The notes: generated by a model from the sequence alone, not told the origin. A DNA stretch of 64,000 nucleotides from JBBQUN01 sp963698395 (GCA_963698395.1 CAVOQQ010000003.1:744001-808000), one strand, 5' to 3'. Positions 51,417 to 61,505 are shown, counted from the stretch's first letter. A program made the numbers and translations.

Positions 51417-52580
51417 TCAGTCGGCGACGAAGCCCTTCCAACCCGCCATGTAGTCGATGAAGGGCTCCGACAGCCCCTCGCCTGACAGATACTCACGGGT
51501 CACCGGTACGCGGTTCGGCGTGAAGTCGGTGTCGGCAGCGAGCCGCTGGGGGTAGTCGTGGTGGAGGATGGCCACACGGCCGAGCGCAACGACGTCGGCC
51601 CCCAGGGCCAGCACCCGCTCGGCATCGGCCGGATCGTGGATCTTCCCGGCGACTGCCAGCGGGACCGCTCGTCCGGCAGGGTCGCACCGACGTTCGATAC
51701 CGGTGGCCGCCTCGGTGAGAGTTCGGCCCTTCCACGCCGCTTCCTCGGGTTCCTTGAAGCAGTCCCACAACGACAGGTCGACGAAGTCGATCAGTCCGGT
51801 GTCGACCAGACGCTGTGTGACCTCGCGAATCTCGGAGAGCACCATGCCGAAGCGCTCGGGTGACAGGCGAACACCGAGGATGAAGTTCTCACCGCATGCA
51901 GCACGAACACCGTCGATGATCTCGAACAACAGGCGACTCCGGTTCTCGAGACTGCCCCCGTAGGCATCGGTTCGGTGGTTGAGCTCGCTGCTCAGGAATT
52001 GGCAGATGAGGTAGCCGTGCGCGCCGTGGAGTTCGACCCCATCGAAGCCCGCCTGTTCGGACCGCACGGCGGCGGCGACGAAGTCGGCGATCACGCCCTG
52101 CACTTCGTCCTCGGTGAGTGCCCGGGCTCCGGTGTCGGGATCGTCAGATGGGCAGACCGGTGTGGTGCCGATCAGGTCGGCAGGGGCGCGGTTGCCTGCA
52201 TGATGCAGCTGCACGATGCCGACCGGTCGTGCGTCGGGGTGGCTGTTGCTGGGAACCGCTGCGCCGTCGGGTGTGCGTTGGATGGCCTGGGCGAGCCGCG
52301 TCAACCCCTCGAGGTGGCGATCGTCGAAGCAGCCGAGCTGGCCGGCGAATCCTTGGCCCACCGCCTGGACATGTGAGGCACACGTCATCACGAGGCCGAA
52401 GCCGCCGGTGGCTCGCATCGTCAACCAACGAAACTCCTCATCCGAGAGCGTGCCATCGGGATGGCTCTGTTGGTTGGTGAGCGGCGCCAGCATGAAGCGG
52501 TTTGGCATCGCGGCCCCACGCGGAAAGGTGACGGCATCGAACAGGGGGGACGGGGCGAGGTTGCCGGCCGAGTTGGTCAT
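51417..52580 (-). CDS. NADH:flavin oxidoreductase / Old Yellow Enzyme family
   Basis: A 387-residue FMN-dependent TIM-barrel enzyme. MPNRFMLAPLTNQQSHPDGTLSD holds the FMN contacts, LHHAGNRA and ELHGAHGYLICQFLSSELNHRTDAYGG the catalytic and active-site loops (His-Gly-Ala-His motif), and VALGRVAILHHDYPQRL the phosphate-binding end. Family members reduce activated C=C bonds with NAD(P)H. The gene converges with the HxlR regulator, 75 bp away. Confidence 0.9.
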   Translation of the reverse strand: MTNSAGNLAPSPLFDAVTFPRGAAMPNRFMLAPLTNQQSHPDGTLSDEEFRWLTMRATGGFGLVMTCASHVQAVGQGFAGQLGCFDDRHLEGLTRLAQAIQRTPDGAAVPSNSHPDARPVGIVQLHHAGNRAPADLIGTTPVCPSDDPDTGARALTEDEVQGVIADFVAAAVRSEQAGFDGVELHGAHGYLICQFLSSELNHRTDAYGGSLENRSRLLFEIIDGVRAACGENFILGVRLSPERFGMVLSEIREVTQRLVDTGLIDFVDLSLWDCFKEPEEAAWKGRTLTEAATGIERRCDPAGRAVPLAVAGKIHDPADAERVLALGADVVALGRVAILHHDYPQRLAADTDFTPNRVPVTREYLSGEGLSEPFIDYMAGWKGFVAD

Positions 52581-52686
52581 GAACGAGGAATCTAGGTGGC
52601 AGGGTCCGGACCCACCCAATGCGCCGATCGCCAGGCACCCGAGTCGCCGATCGGGTGACGATCTCAATGTCGCTCGCTTGCCGGCT

Positions 52687-53703
52687 TCAGTCGTCCGAAG
52701 CGGTGTGCTCGGGCCCTTGATCGGCGGTGATGTCCCAGTAGGCGGTGATCCGCTCGATGAAGGCGGATGGCGTCTCGGCATACACCGTGGCTCCGATGCG
52801 ACCGGCAGACAGCCCGAGGCGGTGTTGGGCATCGTCGGCGCGATCGGCGGCCCGCTGGATGTCGGCAAGGGCACCGGCGGCATCGGGAACCCTGCCGGGC
52901 TTCTTCCGTTCGCGTTTGGTGATGAAGCGATGTTCTTCGGCGAGACCGTCGAGCAGGAGCGTGATGTCGTGATGGTGTCCGAGATCCTCCCCGAGTCGCC
53001 CGACCTGCTCGATCAAGGGATCGAGCACCGACGGTGCGACCCGTTCGATCAGCCGAAGCTGGTACCAGAGATCCTTCACGTCTTTGCGCCATTCATGGAG
53101 GTGCTCGGCGCTGGGGTCGAGTCGTGTGGTCGTCAGCCCCCGTCGACCCCGTCGGTAGGTCCGCTCCAGTCCGGATGCCAACGGAGTGAAGCCATCGGGG
53201 AGCTCCCAGCACTCGATGAGGCGCCGTGCGGCACGGAGATGGTGGCGAGCGTCGTCGACCGCTGCGGTCAGATCGCCGGCTTCGGCCGGTGACGCTCGGA
53301 GCGTTCCTTCGGCTGCCGTTGCGGCGTCGAGTGCCTCCCGCAGTTGCTCGGACACGTGAGCGTTCCGCAAGGGGGCCAGGGCGCGCGCCGCATCACGAAC
53401 GGCGGTATTGAACGGAGCGAAGTCGTCGCCGAGCGAGGGCCGAACCAGACGAGCGAGCGCTCTGACCTGTTTGCACCGACGCCGAACGGCGTGCACGTGC
53501 GAGGCGTTTCGGCTCTTCGCTTCGGTCTCACTCGTGGACGCGCCACCGTCCGCTTCGACGCCGACGAGCGTGTCGATCTTGCTCAGGTGCACGAGCGCGC
53601 TCTCGATCCGCTCGACAGCGAGTTGCTGGATCTGGAGTTGGGTGGATTGCGGTGGATCGAGCCGGAAGGCCACGCTGTCACTCTCCGTGAGGTCGCCCCA
53701 CAA
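52687..53703 (-). CDS. CHAD domain protein
   Basis: A 338-residue all-helical protein. The CHAD domain covers residues 60-310 with the expected basic/His-rich helices: VHAVRRRCKQVRALARLVRP, DARHHLRAARRLIECWEL and EHLHEWRKDVKDLWYQLRL. CHAD proteins bind polyphosphate granules. It occupies a single transcription unit. TTG at 53703 is the furthest start; a later start cannot be excluded because no clear ribosome binding site is present. Confidence 0.87.
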   Translation of the reverse strand: MWGDLTESDSVAFRLDPPQSTQLQIQQLAVERIESALVHLSKIDTLVGVEADGGASTSETEAKSRNASHVHAVRRRCKQVRALARLVRPSLGDDFAPFNTAVRDAARALAPLRNAHVSEQLREALDAATAAEGTLRASPAEAGDLTAAVDDARHHLRAARRLIECWELPDGFTPLASGLERTYRRGRRGLTTTRLDPSAEHLHEWRKDVKDLWYQLRLIERVAPSVLDPLIEQVGRLGEDLGHHHDITLLLDGLAEEHRFITKRERKKPGRVPDAAGALADIQRAADRADDAQHRLGLSAGRIGATVYAETPSAFIERITAYWDITADQGPEHTASDD

Positions 53704-53828
53704 ACCTAGGACCTTCGTGCCGCTCGCTCACGTCCATCACCAAGAATTCATCTGGGCGACGGCCGGCGTCGACCACGGATCGGCTCGATCGGACCCCGGC
53801 GCCTTCGCTTCTTGTACGGTGCTCGCCC

Positions 53829-56546
53829 ATGGACATGCCCGAAGCGGTCACGGACCGCCACGCCGATGCCAGCACCAACCGGTCCGTCATCACCCGCCTC
53901 GCCGTCCTGGCTTCGACCCGCTGGACCGTCACCCTCGGTGTCTGGCTGACGGTCATCGCCGTCGGCGGACTGGCCTACTTCGGCGGTCTCGCCCGGGAAG
54001 GTTTCCCGCCGGTCAACCTGCCGATCGTGGTCGTCGATGGCACGTACTTCGTCGATGATCTCGAGACGGTGGACGCCGACGTCGCCCAGCCATTGGAGGA
54101 GGCCTACTCCTCGATCGACGGCGTCGTCGAGGTGCAGAGCTTTGCGCTCGCCAATGCCTTTGCGGTCGTCGTCGAATTCGGCGACGCCTTCACGTCGCCC
54201 GAAGGGGCCGCTCTCCTCGAACAGGCCAACACCTCGGCCGCCATACCTTCCGAAGCCGACCTCACCGTGCGACCGATCGACGCCACGAAGTTCCTCGAGG
54301 TCTTCGACGTCTTGGTGGCGGTGACCGGACCCGAGGGCGCAACGCCAGAAGCACTCGAGGCGGAGGCACTGAAGGTCGAGACCTTCCTGGCCGAGGCAGA
54401 CGCCATCGACCGGGCCGACGTGCAAGAACTGTTCACCACCGGTGTCGACCCGGCAACTGGCGAAGAGCAGACTCGTCGAACTCGATTCGGACGGGTGGCC
54501 CTCAGCGCCGATGGCGGCTATCAGGAAGCCGCCATCATCGGCCTGGTACGCAGTGAGAGTGCCGGTCTCGACACCATCGGCTTCAGCGATGCCGTCGCCG
54601 ATCGTCTCGCCGAGGACGCCGGCCTCGATCCTGGATTCGAAGCGAACGTGACGGCAGATTTCGCCACGGCCATTCGCACCCAGGTCAGCTCTCTGACCGG
54701 CAATCTGCTCACCGGATTGCTCGCCGTTGCGTTCGTCAGCCTGATCCTGATCGGCTGGCGCGCTGCGGTGGTCACCGGCCTGTTCATGGCGAGCGTGATG
54801 CTCGCTGCGCTCGGCGGTCTCTGGTTCATGGGCTACTCGCTGAACACCATCACCCTGTTCGGTCTGATTCTCACGCTCGGTCTTCTCGTCGATGATGCGA
54901 TCGTCATCTCCGAATCCATCGACGCCAATCGCAAGGAGGCCGACGATCCGATCGACGTGGTGAGGACTGCGATCAACCGAGTCGGCTCGGCGTCGCTCGC
55001 CGGCACCCTGACCACGGTGCTCGTCTTCGGTCCGATGCTCTTCGTCAGCGGTGTCCTCGGCGAGTTCATCCGGGCGATCCCTGCCACCGTGATTCTCACC
55101 CTGCTGCTCTCCTACTTCTTCTCGATCATCTTCATCACCGCGGTTGCCCGTCCGTTCCTGCTGAGGGGCGCACCAGTCTCCAACCCGGTGACCAAGGTCG
55201 AGAAGTTCTTGGGCCGCAAGCTCGGCCAGCTCGCGGAGTACCCCTCGAGCCATGGCCCGAAGGGGTTGCTCGTCGGCACCGTGGTTGGGGTCGGTGCCAT
55301 CGCGGTCGTGTTCTCGTCGTTCGGGATCGCCGGCTCGCTCGGCTTCAACATCTTCCCTCCCGGTGACGACGCCGATGCGCTCTCGCTCGAGATCGACTTC
55401 GATCCGGGGACGACCATCGAGCAGGCCGAAGCCCTGTCGGCCGAGGTGGACGACATCGTCCTGACCACGCTCGGCGACGACCTGCTCCGCTCCCAGTACA
55501 TCAGCGGCAACGAGCGGGGTGTGCGGACCTTCATCGACCTGGTGCCGTTCGACACCCGAGACACGAAGGCTCCGACCTACGTCGAGCGCATGGAAGCATC
55601 GTTGTCGTCGGTCGAAGGTGCGCGCATCACGGTCGGCACGCTCGAGAACGGGCCGCCGGTCGAGGAGTTCCCGTTTGCCGCTCAGATCCTCGTCGACGAC
55701 GATCAGGTTGCGGCAGGTGAGCAGCTCGCCGTCGACCTCCGTGCCGCACTCGTCGGTCAGGAGCTCGACAAGGCCACCGGTGAGGCCACCACGATCACCG
55801 ACGCGCTGATCTCGACCGAGGGTCAGATCCTTCGGGTCAACGGCGCTCGCGAGATCGAGGTGCGGGCAGCCTTCAGCAACGACGACCTGACCAACAATCT
55901 GACGGCTGCCGAAGACCTGGTGACGGAGCAGTTCGACGCCGCAGAGCTCGAGCGACGAGGGCTTCCCGCCGAGGCCCTCGGCTTCGACTACGGCCAGGAA
56001 TCCGACAACCAGGAGGACTTCGCGTCGCTCGGGGTGGCGCTGATGGTGGCGTTGGGTCTGATGCTGCTGCTCCTGGTCGTGCAGTTCCGGTCCCTGATCC
56101 AGCCGTTGCTGATCCTGTTGGCCATCCCCTTCAGCTTCTTCGGTGTCTTCACGGCGCTCAGCCTCACCGGCAACCCGATCAGCTTCTTCGTCGCCGTCGG
56201 GTTCATCGCTCTGGTCGGCGTCGTGGTGAACAACACCATCCTCCTGGTCGATGCGGCGAACCAGGGCCGGCGCGATGGGTTGCGCCCGGGGGCGGCGATC
56301 CAGCAAGCGGTCGAGCGTCGATTCCGGCCACTCGTTGCCACCACCATCACCACCGTCGTCGGGCTGCTACCCCTTGCCCTGAGCGATCCGTTCTGGGAAG
56401 CACTGAGCTTCACGCTGATCGGCGGAATCATCAGCTCGACCATCGTGGTGTTGCTTGCGTTCCCCGTCTTCTACCTGGCGATCGAGAAGCCGCGCACCTG
56501 GGGTCGCAATCTCGTGCGAGCCCGGCGGGGCCGTCCTCTGGTCTGA
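53829..56546 (+). CDS. RND-family efflux permease (HAE1/AcrB-like)
   Basis: A 905-residue twelve-helix transporter. Central helices carry the proton-relay motif LLVDDAIVISESI in transmembrane helix 4, with large extracytoplasmic loops after helices 1 and 7. The helix-4 acidic pair and the C-terminal FVAVGFIALVGVVVNNTILLVDAAN match HAE1-type RND pumps. No membrane-fusion protein or outer-membrane channel gene is adjacent. Length is shorter than AcrB (about 1,050) because of reduced loops. ATG 53829 or ATG 53835 may be used. Confidence 0.88.
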   Translation: MDMPEAVTDRHADASTNRSVITRLAVLASTRWTVTLGVWLTVIAVGGLAYFGGLAREGFPPVNLPIVVVDGTYFVDDLETVDADVAQPLEEAYSSIDGVVEVQSFALANAFAVVVEFGDAFTSPEGAALLEQANTSAAIPSEADLTVRPIDATKFLEVFDVLVAVTGPEGATPEALEAEALKVETFLAEADAIDRADVQELFTTGVDPATGEEQTRRTRFGRVALSADGGYQEAAIIGLVRSESAGLDTIGFSDAVADRLAEDAGLDPGFEANVTADFATAIRTQVSSLTGNLLTGLLAVAFVSLILIGWRAAVVTGLFMASVMLAALGGLWFMGYSLNTITLFGLILTLGLLVDDAIVISESIDANRKEADDPIDVVRTAINRVGSASLAGTLTTVLVFGPMLFVSGVLGEFIRAIPATVILTLLLSYFFSIIFITAVARPFLLRGAPVSNPVTKVEKFLGRKLGQLAEYPSSHGPKGLLVGTVVGVGAIAVVFSSFGIAGSLGFNIFPPGDDADALSLEIDFDPGTTIEQAEALSAEVDDIVLTTLGDDLLRSQYISGNERGVRTFIDLVPFDTRDTKAPTYVERMEASLSSVEGARITVGTLENGPPVEEFPFAAQILVDDDQVAAGEQLAVDLRAALVGQELDKATGEATTITDALISTEGQILRVNGAREIEVRAAFSNDDLTNNLTAAEDLVTEQFDAAELERRGLPAEALGFDYGQESDNQEDFASLGVALMVALGLMLLLLVVQFRSLIQPLLILLAIPFSFFGVFTALSLTGNPISFFVAVGFIALVGVVVNNTILLVDAANQGRRDGLRPGAAIQQAVERRFRPLVATTITTVVGLLPLALSDPFWEALSFTLIGGIISSTIVVLLAFPVFYLAIEKPRTWGRNLVRARRGRPLV

Positions 56547-56569
56547 GGACGGCGCTTCGACACCGGAGG

Positions 56570-57403
56570 TCAGCGCCCCTCGGGGCGATACATGCGAATG
56601 GGGCGGTGCTCGGTGATCCACTCACCCTGTTTGGCCCACGGCTTGCCGGCAAAGGCGCCACCGTCGACCACCTGAGCATGGCCGGTGACGAAGCTCGAGT
56701 CGTCGCTGGCCAGATAGAGCGCGGCCTGGGCGATGTCGAGGGGGTCGCCGATGCGTCCGAGGACCTGCGATTTCCCGAGGGCACGCTTCATCTTGTCGAG
56801 CGTCTCCTGCGACGTGCCGGCACGCCCGGCCGCGAGCGGTGTGGCGATGATGCCGGGACAGATGGCGTTGACGCGGATGCCGTCGGCGCCGAGTTCGAGC
56901 GCGACCGACTTGGTGAGGTGGATGACGGCCGCCTTCGCGACGCTGTACAGGTGGGGTGACCAACCGGCTTGCAGGCCCGCCACCGAGGCCGTGTTGATGA
57001 TCGAACCACCACCACTGCTGCGCATCGCCGGAGCTGCGTGCTTGATGCCGAGGAAGACGCCTTTGACAAGCACGTCGAACGTGAGGTCGAACTCTTCGAC
57101 GGTGGTGCCATCGATCGGTCCGAGTGCACCGCCGAACCCGGCGTTGTTGAACATGATGTCGAGTCGGCCCCATCGGGCCATGGCGTCGTCGATCGACGCG
57201 GCCACCTGGTCTTCTTGGGTGACGTCGACCCGCAGAAAGGCGACGTCGTCGCCGAGTTCGTCGGCGAGGGCCTCGCCGTTGGGTTCGTGCATGTCGGCGA
57301 TCAACACCTTCGCCCCTTCGGCAGCGAAGAGGCGAGCGCTGGCCGCGCCGATGCCGCTGGCTGCGCCGGTGATGATGGCCACCTTGCCGTCGAGTCGATT
57401 CAT
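56570..57403 (-). CDS. Short-chain dehydrogenase/reductase
   Basis: A 277-residue classical SDR. The cofactor motif is TGAASGIG (residues 12-19), NNAG is present at about residue 90, and the active site is Ser in INTASVAG with YSVAK (Tyr/Lys). The Asp in IADMHE suggests NAD preference. It is the last gene of a leftward operon with the SnoaL-like and CoA-transferase genes; the ATG overlaps the upstream stop by 4 bp. Confidence 0.88.
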   Translation of the reverse strand: MNRLDGKVAIITGAASGIGAASARLFAAEGAKVLIADMHEPNGEALADELGDDVAFLRVDVTQEDQVAASIDDAMARWGRLDIMFNNAGFGGALGPIDGTTVEEFDLTFDVLVKGVFLGIKHAAPAMRSSGGGSIINTASVAGLQAGWSPHLYSVAKAAVIHLTKSVALELGADGIRVNAICPGIIATPLAAGRAGTSQETLDKMKRALGKSQVLGRIGDPLDIAQAALYLASDDSSFVTGHAQVVDGGAFAGKPWAKQGEWITEHRPIRMYRPEGR

Positions 57404-57906
57404 TTGGTGCTCCCGGTGTTGATCGGTGGCCGGCGACCGGCCAGACGCATGATGTCTCGGTTGCCCTCCTGACGGATGAGGGACAGCTTGACCTTGGCGA
57501 GCTTCCAACCGTCGGACGTGCGGACCGCCTCGTCGATGTAGGTGCCGAACATGGTGTACTTGTCGCCTCCGCGCTCAGAGGTCAGCCAATGCTCCGCTCG
57601 CATGTGGGCGGTGATCACGGCGCGGTCGCCATCGATGGCGTAGCGGTGCGAACCGATGAAGTGCTGGGTCCCATCGAAGTTCGCGAACATGCGGGTGACG
57701 GCCCGAACGTGTTTCTCGATGGGGAGCAGGCGAGGCCGCGGTTCTGGTTCGACATCGGTCATGTCGATGATCACCTCGTCGAGGAAGATCGACTGCCACA
57801 GATCCCAGTCTTGGCGGTCCAACCCGAAGGCATAGGAGTGAATGAGGTCGCGGAACGCCGACTCATCGGCCAATCGGCGGACGAGTTCCTCGGCCGACTC
57901 GGTCAT
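57400..57906 (-). CDS. SnoaL/NTF2-like protein
   Basis: A 168-residue alpha+beta barrel protein of the SnoaL/nuclear-transport-factor-2 fold. The pattern AFRDLIHSYAFGLDRQDWDLWQSIFLDEV, QHFIGSHRYAIDGDRAVITAHMRAEHWL and DGWKLAKVKLSLI is typical of ring-hydroxylating dioxygenase small-subunit-like or isomerase-like members. Catalysis is not predicted from the sequence alone. It is the middle gene of a three-gene operon; ATGA overlaps occur at both ends. Confidence 0.8.
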   Translation of the reverse strand: MTESAEELVRRLADESAFRDLIHSYAFGLDRQDWDLWQSIFLDEVIIDMTDVEPEPRPRLLPIEKHVRAVTRMFANFDGTQHFIGSHRYAIDGDRAVITAHMRAEHWLTSERGGDKYTMFGTYIDEAVRTSDGWKLAKVKLSLIRQEGNRDIMRLAGRRPPINTGSTK

Positions 57907-59126
57907 GGTCGTCCCTTTCGGCGGTTGGGCTCGGCAGTACCCAGCGTCCATTCGTCGGCCAGGATCACGCCATCGGCGACGAGCTGGTCGATCGAGGTCT
58001 GGTCGGCTCCGAGCCACTTCGACAGCACGTGCCGGTTGTGCTCACCGCGGAACGCCGGGATCCCGACGTGGCTGGTATCGGCCGCCGACATGCGATACGG
58101 CGAGCGAACCACTTCACGAGTGCCGCCCTCGCGATCGTCGATCGTGGCAACCGTTCGTCGATGTCGAATGGTCGGCGACTCGAGGACCGATCGGAGTTCA
58201 CGGAGCTCGCCCCACGCCAGATTGACGTTGTCGAGGGCTTCGAGGACGGCCTCGCGGTTCGGGAGGGAGCACAGGAACTCGGTGATGATGCGGCGACGGT
58301 TGGCCAGTTTGACCTCGAGCTCGGCATCGGGAGGGGAGGGATCGACGAGGCCGTAGCCATTCGACAGTTGGTGCCAGATCCAACGAAGCCCGCCGACCAA
58401 GGTGATCTTGCCACCTGCGGTCTGCCAGATCTCGCCGCCCATGGCCTCGCGATGGCGGCCGTCGAGACTGTCGATCACCTTGTCGTTCGAGAACACCATG
58501 GCATCGGTCATCGCCAAGTCGATGTGCTGACCGATGCCGGTCGCGTCGCGCATGCGCAGTGCGGCGAGCACGGCGATGACCCCATGCATGCCCGACAGCA
58601 CGTCGGCGGCGCTGAACGTGACGTCGACCGGCCAGTGTTCGGTGTTCTGGTCGACGAGTCCGGTTTCGGCATGGATCACGCCGGCGTACGCGGCCCGGTG
58701 CGACTCGGGACCCTCCTGGCCGAATCCGCTGATCGACAACATCACGAGCGCGGGGTGGTCAGCCGACAGCGAGGCCCAATCGAGCCCGAACTTGGCCATC
58801 ACCCCGGGGCGAAAGTTCTCGACGACGACGTCGGCCGATGCCGCCAGCTCGGCAACGAGTGCCGGCCCTCCCTCGGATCGAAGGTCGATGCAAACGTTCT
58901 CCTTCCCACAGTTCTGCTGGAGGAAGTAGGTGGAGACGCCGCCGGTCTTGTAGCCCCAGAGACGGGTGACATCACCTTCGGGTGGCTCGACCTTGACCAC
59001 CTCCGCGCCCAGATCGGAGAGGACTCGTCCGGCGACGGGCCCGGCGAAGACTCGAGACAGATCGAGGACCCGGATGCCGCTGAGTGGTCGTGGGGAGGAG
59101 GGCTGGTCTGCGACGGTTGGCGCCAT
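57903..59126 (-). CDS. CaiB/BaiF-family CoA transferase
   Basis: A 407-residue class III CoA transferase. RVLDLSRVFAGPVAGRVLSDLGAEVVKVEPP is the N-terminal fold and ENFRPGVMAKFGLDW is a family signature. GIGQHIDLAMTDAM carries the catalytic Asp. It moves CoA between carboxylates in catabolic pathways. First gene of the leftward operon; ATG 59126 is chosen over a longer in-frame extension to 59456 that overlaps the promoter region of the divergent monooxygenase. Confidence 0.88.
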   Translation of the reverse strand: MAPTVADQPSSPRPLSGIRVLDLSRVFAGPVAGRVLSDLGAEVVKVEPPEGDVTRLWGYKTGGVSTYFLQQNCGKENVCIDLRSEGGPALVAELAASADVVVENFRPGVMAKFGLDWASLSADHPALVMLSISGFGQEGPESHRAAYAGVIHAETGLVDQNTEHWPVDVTFSAADVLSGMHGVIAVLAALRMRDATGIGQHIDLAMTDAMVFSNDKVIDSLDGRHREAMGGEIWQTAGGKITLVGGLRWIWHQLSNGYGLVDPSPPDAELEVKLANRRRIITEFLCSLPNREAVLEALDNVNLAWGELRELRSVLESPTIRHRRTVATIDDREGGTREVVRSPYRMSAADTSHVGIPAFRGEHNRHVLSKWLGADQTSIDQLVADGVILADEWTLGTAEPNRRKGRP

Positions 59127-59270
59127 GAGCGTGACCCTAGTCACTCTGCTCGCAGCGCTCGAATTGGATCCGAGCGCCCCACCGATGGAAGATGACCCCG
59201 GGACTGACAGGGTTTCGACGAGGCCGGGGGACGGTCTCGTCGTCGCCCGTTCGATCGAAGGGCACCGCCG

Positions 59271-61037
59271 ATGACCGACAAGAAGCCGCAGAATCCATTC
59301 CAGTTCGACATCACCGATGCCGACGGACGCAGCCGACCGCCGCAGGAGTACTACGACGCCGTCAAGGCGAAGTTCGCCGAGGAGCGAGACCTCCGTCTCG
59401 ACTACCGACCACCGGGCACCGACCAATACACCGCGCTCGAGGGCGACCTGGCCCACTACGAGACCGACCCCTACGCCGACGAACGGATCGAGCGAGACCC
59501 GATCGACGACGAGGTCGAGGTGCTCTTCATCGGGGGCGGGTTCTCGGCGCTGCTGACCTCGGCTCGGCTACGCGAAAAGGGCGTCGAGAGCATTCGCATC
59601 GTCGAGCGCGGCGCCGACGTCGGCGGTACCTGGTACTGGAATCGCTATCCCGGTGTGGCGTGCGATGTGGTCGCCTACGACTACCTCCCCCTACTCGACG
59701 AACTCGAGTACGTGCCGACCAAGCACTACGCCGAGGGGCCCGAGATCTACGCCCACTGCCAGGCGATCGCCCGCAAGTACGAGCTGTACGACCTCGCGGT
59801 GTTCCAGACGACGGTCACCTCCACGGTGTGGAACGAGGAGACCCAACGCTGGCATCTCACCACCGACCGCGGCGACACCATGCGAGCCAAGTACGTGGTC
59901 TGTGCGAACGGTACGTTGTCGAAGCCGAAACTCGCCCGCATCGACGGCATGGAGCGCTACGAGGGCCACTCGTTCCACACCTCACGTTGGGACTACGACT
60001 TCACCGGCGCCGAGCTCGAGAAACTGGCAGACCTACGGGTCGGCATCATCGGTACCGGCGCCAGCGCGGTGCAGATCGTGCCGAACCTCGGGGCGAACGC
60101 CAAGGAATTGATCGTCTTCCAGCGCACACCCTCCTCGATCGACATTCGGGACGACTGGGCGACCGACCCCGACTGGGCTGCCTCGCTCGAGCCGGGCTGG
60201 CAGGCCAAGCGCCGCGAGAAGATCATCTCGAAGCAGCGGGCGATGGCCGAACGCCGTTCCACGTTGAAGGGCATCACCAAGGAAGAGAAGGTCCGGCGCC
60301 AAGAGAACGCGAACATCGACGCGATGATGCGCATCCACCGTCGCATCGACGAGATCGTCGAGGACCCCGAGACGGCCAACTCGCTCAAGCCCTGGTACAT
60401 GCTGATGTGCAAGCGTCCGTGCTTTCACAACGACTACCTGCCCACCTTCAATCGTCCCAACGTGCGACTGGTCGACACCCACGGCAAGGGCATCACCGAG
60501 ATCGGACCGAAGGGCCCCATCTTCGAAGGCACCGAGTACGAGGTCGACCTGCTCATCTACGCCACCGGCTTCGAGGTGCAGCAGACCGGCATCTACAACC
60601 GCATCGTCGGCGAGGGTGGCCTCGATCTGAACGACAAGTACGCCGACGGCATTCGCACCCTCCTCGGCATCCATTCCCACGGCTACCCGAACCTGTTCGT
60701 GATGGGCGGCTATCAGGCGTCGTTCCAGTTCAATCTGACCGATCTGCTCCAGGTGCAGGGCGACCACATCGCCAACTGCATCGACATCGCCCGCCGCAAC
60801 GAGTTCGACACCATCGACGTTCGCCCGGAGAGCGAGCAGATGTGGGTCGACGAGGTCATCGCCCACCGCGGCAAGACCACGCGGAACCAGGACTGCACAC
60901 CCGGCTACTACAACTTCGAGGGCCAGGAGAATCGCCGTCAAGACGGCAACTACAACGGCGGGTTTCCCCGCTACATCGACCACATCGCTGCGGTCGAGGC
61001 CGACATGGAAAAGCACTTCGTGTTCACCGAGGGTTAG
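59271..61037 (+). CDS. Flavin-containing (Baeyer-Villiger-type) monooxygenase
   Basis: A 588-residue class B flavin monooxygenase. The first FAD motif is FIGGGFSALLTSARL, the second NADPH motif is GIIGTGASAVQIVPN, and the fingerprint between them is YEGHSFHTSRWD (a Phe-to-Tyr form of FxGxxxHxxxW). GTWYWNRYPGVACD is another BVMO hallmark. An N-terminal extension of about 80 residues precedes the FAD domain. It probably oxygenates a cyclic or linear ketone, upstream of the MaoC hydratase gene 3 bp away. Confidence 0.88.
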   Translation: MTDKKPQNPFQFDITDADGRSRPPQEYYDAVKAKFAEERDLRLDYRPPGTDQYTALEGDLAHYETDPYADERIERDPIDDEVEVLFIGGGFSALLTSARLREKGVESIRIVERGADVGGTWYWNRYPGVACDVVAYDYLPLLDELEYVPTKHYAEGPEIYAHCQAIARKYELYDLAVFQTTVTSTVWNEETQRWHLTTDRGDTMRAKYVVCANGTLSKPKLARIDGMERYEGHSFHTSRWDYDFTGAELEKLADLRVGIIGTGASAVQIVPNLGANAKELIVFQRTPSSIDIRDDWATDPDWAASLEPGWQAKRREKIISKQRAMAERRSTLKGITKEEKVRRQENANIDAMMRIHRRIDEIVEDPETANSLKPWYMLMCKRPCFHNDYLPTFNRPNVRLVDTHGKGITEIGPKGPIFEGTEYEVDLLIYATGFEVQQTGIYNRIVGEGGLDLNDKYADGIRTLLGIHSHGYPNLFVMGGYQASFQFNLTDLLQVQGDHIANCIDIARRNEFDTIDVRPESEQMWVDEVIAHRGKTTRNQDCTPGYYNFEGQENRRQDGNYNGGFPRYIDHIAAVEADMEKHFVFTEG

Positions 61038-61040
61038 ACG

Positions 61041-61496
61041 ATGCCCGATCTGTCGGCCCGCTGCTTCGAGGACTGGACGGTTGGCGAATCGTTCGTTTCC
61101 GAGAGCCACGAGATGACCGCCGAGCGGATCCGATCCTTTGCCGAGGAGTTCGATCCGCAGCCGTTCCACGTCGACGAAGCGGCGGCAGCCGACAGCATCT
61201 ACGGCGGCATCATCGCCAGCGGATGGCACACCGGCTCGGTACTCATGCGGCTGCTCACCACGTTCCTCGGGCCGTCGAGCATGGGTTCGCCTGGCGTCGA
61301 CGAACTTCGCTGGCGAGCACCGGTTCGGGCGGGCGATCAGCTTCGCCTCCGCTTGAGCGTGGTCGACACTCGCACGTCGACGTCCAAACCCGATCGTGGC
61401 ATCGTGGTCTTCGACGAGGAGCTGCTCAATCAACGCGACGAGGTCGTGATGTCGCTACGTGCCACGCTCTTCATGTTGCGGCGCACACCTGCCTGA
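61041..61496 (+). CDS. MaoC-family dehydratase
   Basis: A 151-residue hot-dog-fold hydratase. The motif FAEEFDPQPFHVDEAAAADS...GGIIASGWHT carries the catalytic Asp and His of MaoC/hydratase-2 proteins. It probably hydrates or dehydrates an acyl-CoA intermediate. Three bp after the monooxygenase, so the two are co-expressed. Confidence 0.87.
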   Translation: MPDLSARCFEDWTVGESFVSESHEMTAERIRSFAEEFDPQPFHVDEAAAADSIYGGIIASGWHTGSVLMRLLTTFLGPSSMGSPGVDELRWRAPVRAGDQLRLRLSVVDTRTSTSKPDRGIVVFDEELLNQRDEVVMSLRATLFMLRRTPA

Positions 61497-61505
61497 TCGA
61501 ACGGA

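Noticed and set aside
53748..56306. Long open minus-strand frame opposite the RND permease
   Set aside because: It has a composition bias (runs of Arg, Asp, Glu) typical of antisense frames, and the permease on the other strand is unmistakable.
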